This document shows, piece by piece, positions 62,783-64,000 of a stretch of DNA of 64,000 nucleotides. The translations under genes were made by a program, and so were the position numbers. The notes below the pieces were generated by a model. It saw nothing but the letters and a program-made list of their open reading frames with translations, was not told the origin of the DNA and searched no databases. Source of the DNA: Luteimonas sp. MC1825 (GTDB lineage: Bacteria; Pseudomonadota; Gammaproteobacteria; Xanthomonadales; Xanthomonadaceae); contig NZ_CP061714.1 in the NCBI RefSeq assembly GCF_014764385.1, positions 248,001 to 312,000 of the forward strand. Direction: 5' to 3'. Every line of letters starts with the position of its first letter. The first letter of the stretch is position 1.

Positions 62783-64000
62783 ATGAGCAAGCACTCTCCG
62801 GAATCCCAGGACCTCGACGCGCCGCTGCGTGAGCAGCTCGACTTTGCCGGGACCGATACGTTGCTGCGCGATGACGTGCGCCGGCTGGGCGGGATGGTCG
62901 GCGAGATGCTGTCCGAACAGGTATCGCCGGCGTTGCTGGCGCAGGTGGAGACGGTGCGGCGGGCGGCGATCGCGCGGCGCGAGAGCGGGGCGCCGATCGA
63001 TGAGCTGGCCGGGCACCTGGCCGCCGTGTCGCTGGACGACGCCGATGCGCTGGTGCGTGCGTTCTCGGCGTGGTTCAGCGCGATCAACCTGGCCGAGCGG
63101 GTGCACCGCATCCGCCGCCGTCGCGACCACCAGCGCAGCGACGAGGGGCCGCAGCCGGGCGGGCTGGAGGCGGTGCTCGGCGCGCTGCATGCCGATGGCG
63201 TGACGCTCGGCGAGCTGCAGGCACTGCTGCCCGCGCTGTGGGTGGAGCCGGTGTTCACCGCGCATCCCACCGAGGCCGTGCGCCGCGCGCTGCTGGCCAA
63301 GGAGTCGGTGATCGTGGAGCGGCTGGTGGCCGACATCGACCGCACGCGCACGCCGGACGAGCGCCGCAGCGACGAGTCGCGCATCCGCCAGGCGCTGGCC
63401 ACCACCTGGCAGACCTCGGAAGCGCCACCGCTGAAGCCCACCGTGACCGACGAGGTCGAACACATCGGCCACTACCTCGGCGTGCTGTTTCGGGTGCTGC
63501 CGGCGTTCTACGAAGTGTTCGCCGATGCCGTGGACGCCATCTGGGGCGAGCGCATCGCGCTGCCCAACGTGTTGCGCTTCGGCACCTGGGTGGGCGGCGA
63601 CATGGACGGCAACCCCAACGTGGGCGCCGACACCATCGAGGCCGCGCTGGCCGCGCAGCGCGCGCAGGTGCTGGGCCAGTACCGCGCGGAGCTGGCGGCG
63701 CTGGGCCAGGTGCTTACCCAGAGCCGCGGCCGCGCCGGCGTGGACGACGCGGTGGACGCACGGCTCGCCGCGTACAAGGCGCTGATGCCAAAGGCCGCGG
63801 CGCGCCTGCGCGCGCGCCAGGCGGACATGCCCTATCGGCAGCTGATGGAGCTGATGTCGGCGCGGCTGGCGGCGACCGCAGCCGACGAGGGCGCGCCGGC
63901 CGGCGCGGCATATGCCGGCGTGGACGACTTCCTCGACGACCTCGGGCTCATCGACGCCAGCCTTGCGCACCATCGCGGCCAGCACGCGGGCCTGTTCGCG
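62783..64000 (+). CDS. ppc: Phosphoenolpyruvate carboxylase, 3' truncated
   Basis: The frame runs open from ATG 62783 to the window edge (406 codons), roughly the first 45% of PepC. Catalytic features visible are EPVFTAHPTEAVRR (His about 161) and GTWVGGDMDGNPNVG. It carboxylates PEP to oxaloacetate, replenishing the TCA cycle. It follows gshA by 19 bases. Confidence 0.96.
   Translation, partial: MSKHSPESQDLDAPLREQLDFAGTDTLLRDDVRRLGGMVGEMLSEQVSPALLAQVETVRRAAIARRESGAPIDELAGHLAAVSLDDADALVRAFSAWFSAINLAERVHRIRRRRDHQRSDEGPQPGGLEAVLGALHADGVTLGELQALLPALWVEPVFTAHPTEAVRRALLAKESVIVERLVADIDRTRTPDERRSDESRIRQALATTWQTSEAPPLKPTVTDEVEHIGHYLGVLFRVLPAFYEVFADAVDAIWGERIALPNVLRFGTWVGGDMDGNPNVGADTIEAALAAQRAQVLGQYRAELAALGQVLTQSRGRAGVDDAVDARLAAYKALMPKAAARLRARQADMPYRQLMELMSARLAATAADEGAPAGAAYAGVDDFLDDLGLIDASLAHHRGQHAGLFA

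Noticed and set aside
1..64000. tRNA or rRNA genes
   Set aside because: None with cloverleaf-like arms or rRNA sequence could be seen on either strand; a tRNAscan would be decisive.

Overview
This window is high-GC chromosomal DNA from a gammaproteobacterium. Gene content and order suggest the Xanthomonadaceae/Lysobacteraceae (a Luteimonas, Lysobacter or Xanthomonas relative). The pointers are the ctaD-ctaG-ctaE-SURF1-ctaA-ctaB block, a rpsU-yqeY-dnaG cluster, FadL and TonB-dependent receptors, and integron attC sites of the xanthomonad type. The taxon is an inference; no rRNA or tRNA gene was seen.

Layout. 1-14.6 kb: a truncated TPR-GGDEF diguanylate cyclase, anmK and an M23 endopeptidase (cell-wall turnover), divergent tyrS, an M28 peptidase lipoprotein, a beta-helix-like repeat protein, gpmI, an EnvC-like LytM factor, a CtpA-type S41 protease, a rhomboid protease and a FadL porin. 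14.6-26.1 kb: putA, then a long aa3 cytochrome c oxidase operon (coxB, ctaD, a 47-residue membrane peptide, ctaG, ctaE), followed by SURF1, a Sco-like protein, heme A synthase and heme O synthase. 26.1-28.8 kb: a TonB-C-like secreted protein and a nuclease-toxin/immunity-like gene pair. 28.8-39.2 kb: dnaG, yihY, yqeY and rpsU (leftward), then tsaD, folB, an MscS channel, folK, a membrane protein, a pteridine reductase, a MidA-type methyltransferase and a VanZ protein. 39.2-51.6 kb: cca, slt, a TauE/SafE permease, a large TonB-dependent receptor, a zinc-type oxidoreductase preceded by the remnant of a glyoxalase gene, a BCCT transporter, a GNAT, a small membrane protein and a lipocalin.

Accessory region, about 51.65-57.0 kb. 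Base composition drops and all recognisable genes lie on the minus strand. From 53,857 to 56,980 there is an integron cassette array: five clear attC sites and one degenerate terminal site. The cassettes encode, in order from high to low coordinate, a HigB/HigA-like toxin-antitoxin pair, a PDZ lipoprotein, a DUF2314-like protein, a cassette with no convincing gene, and a small membrane protein; a cupin lies just past the last site. No integrase gene is visible, so the array fits a CALIN (cluster of attC sites lacking an integrase).

57.0-64 kb: an endonuclease/exonuclease/phosphatase-family protein, two tandem DsbA-like thiol oxidoreductases, diheme cytochrome c4, divergent engB, gshA and the start of ppc. 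The respiratory genes work together: cytochrome c4 can feed electrons to the aa3 oxidase, whose hemes and copper centres are supplied by ctaA, ctaB, ctaG, SURF1 and the Sco-like protein. FolB, FolK and the pteridine reductase give a loose folate grouping. AnmK, the M23 protein, the EnvC-like protein and Slt form a dispersed peptidoglycan-turnover set.
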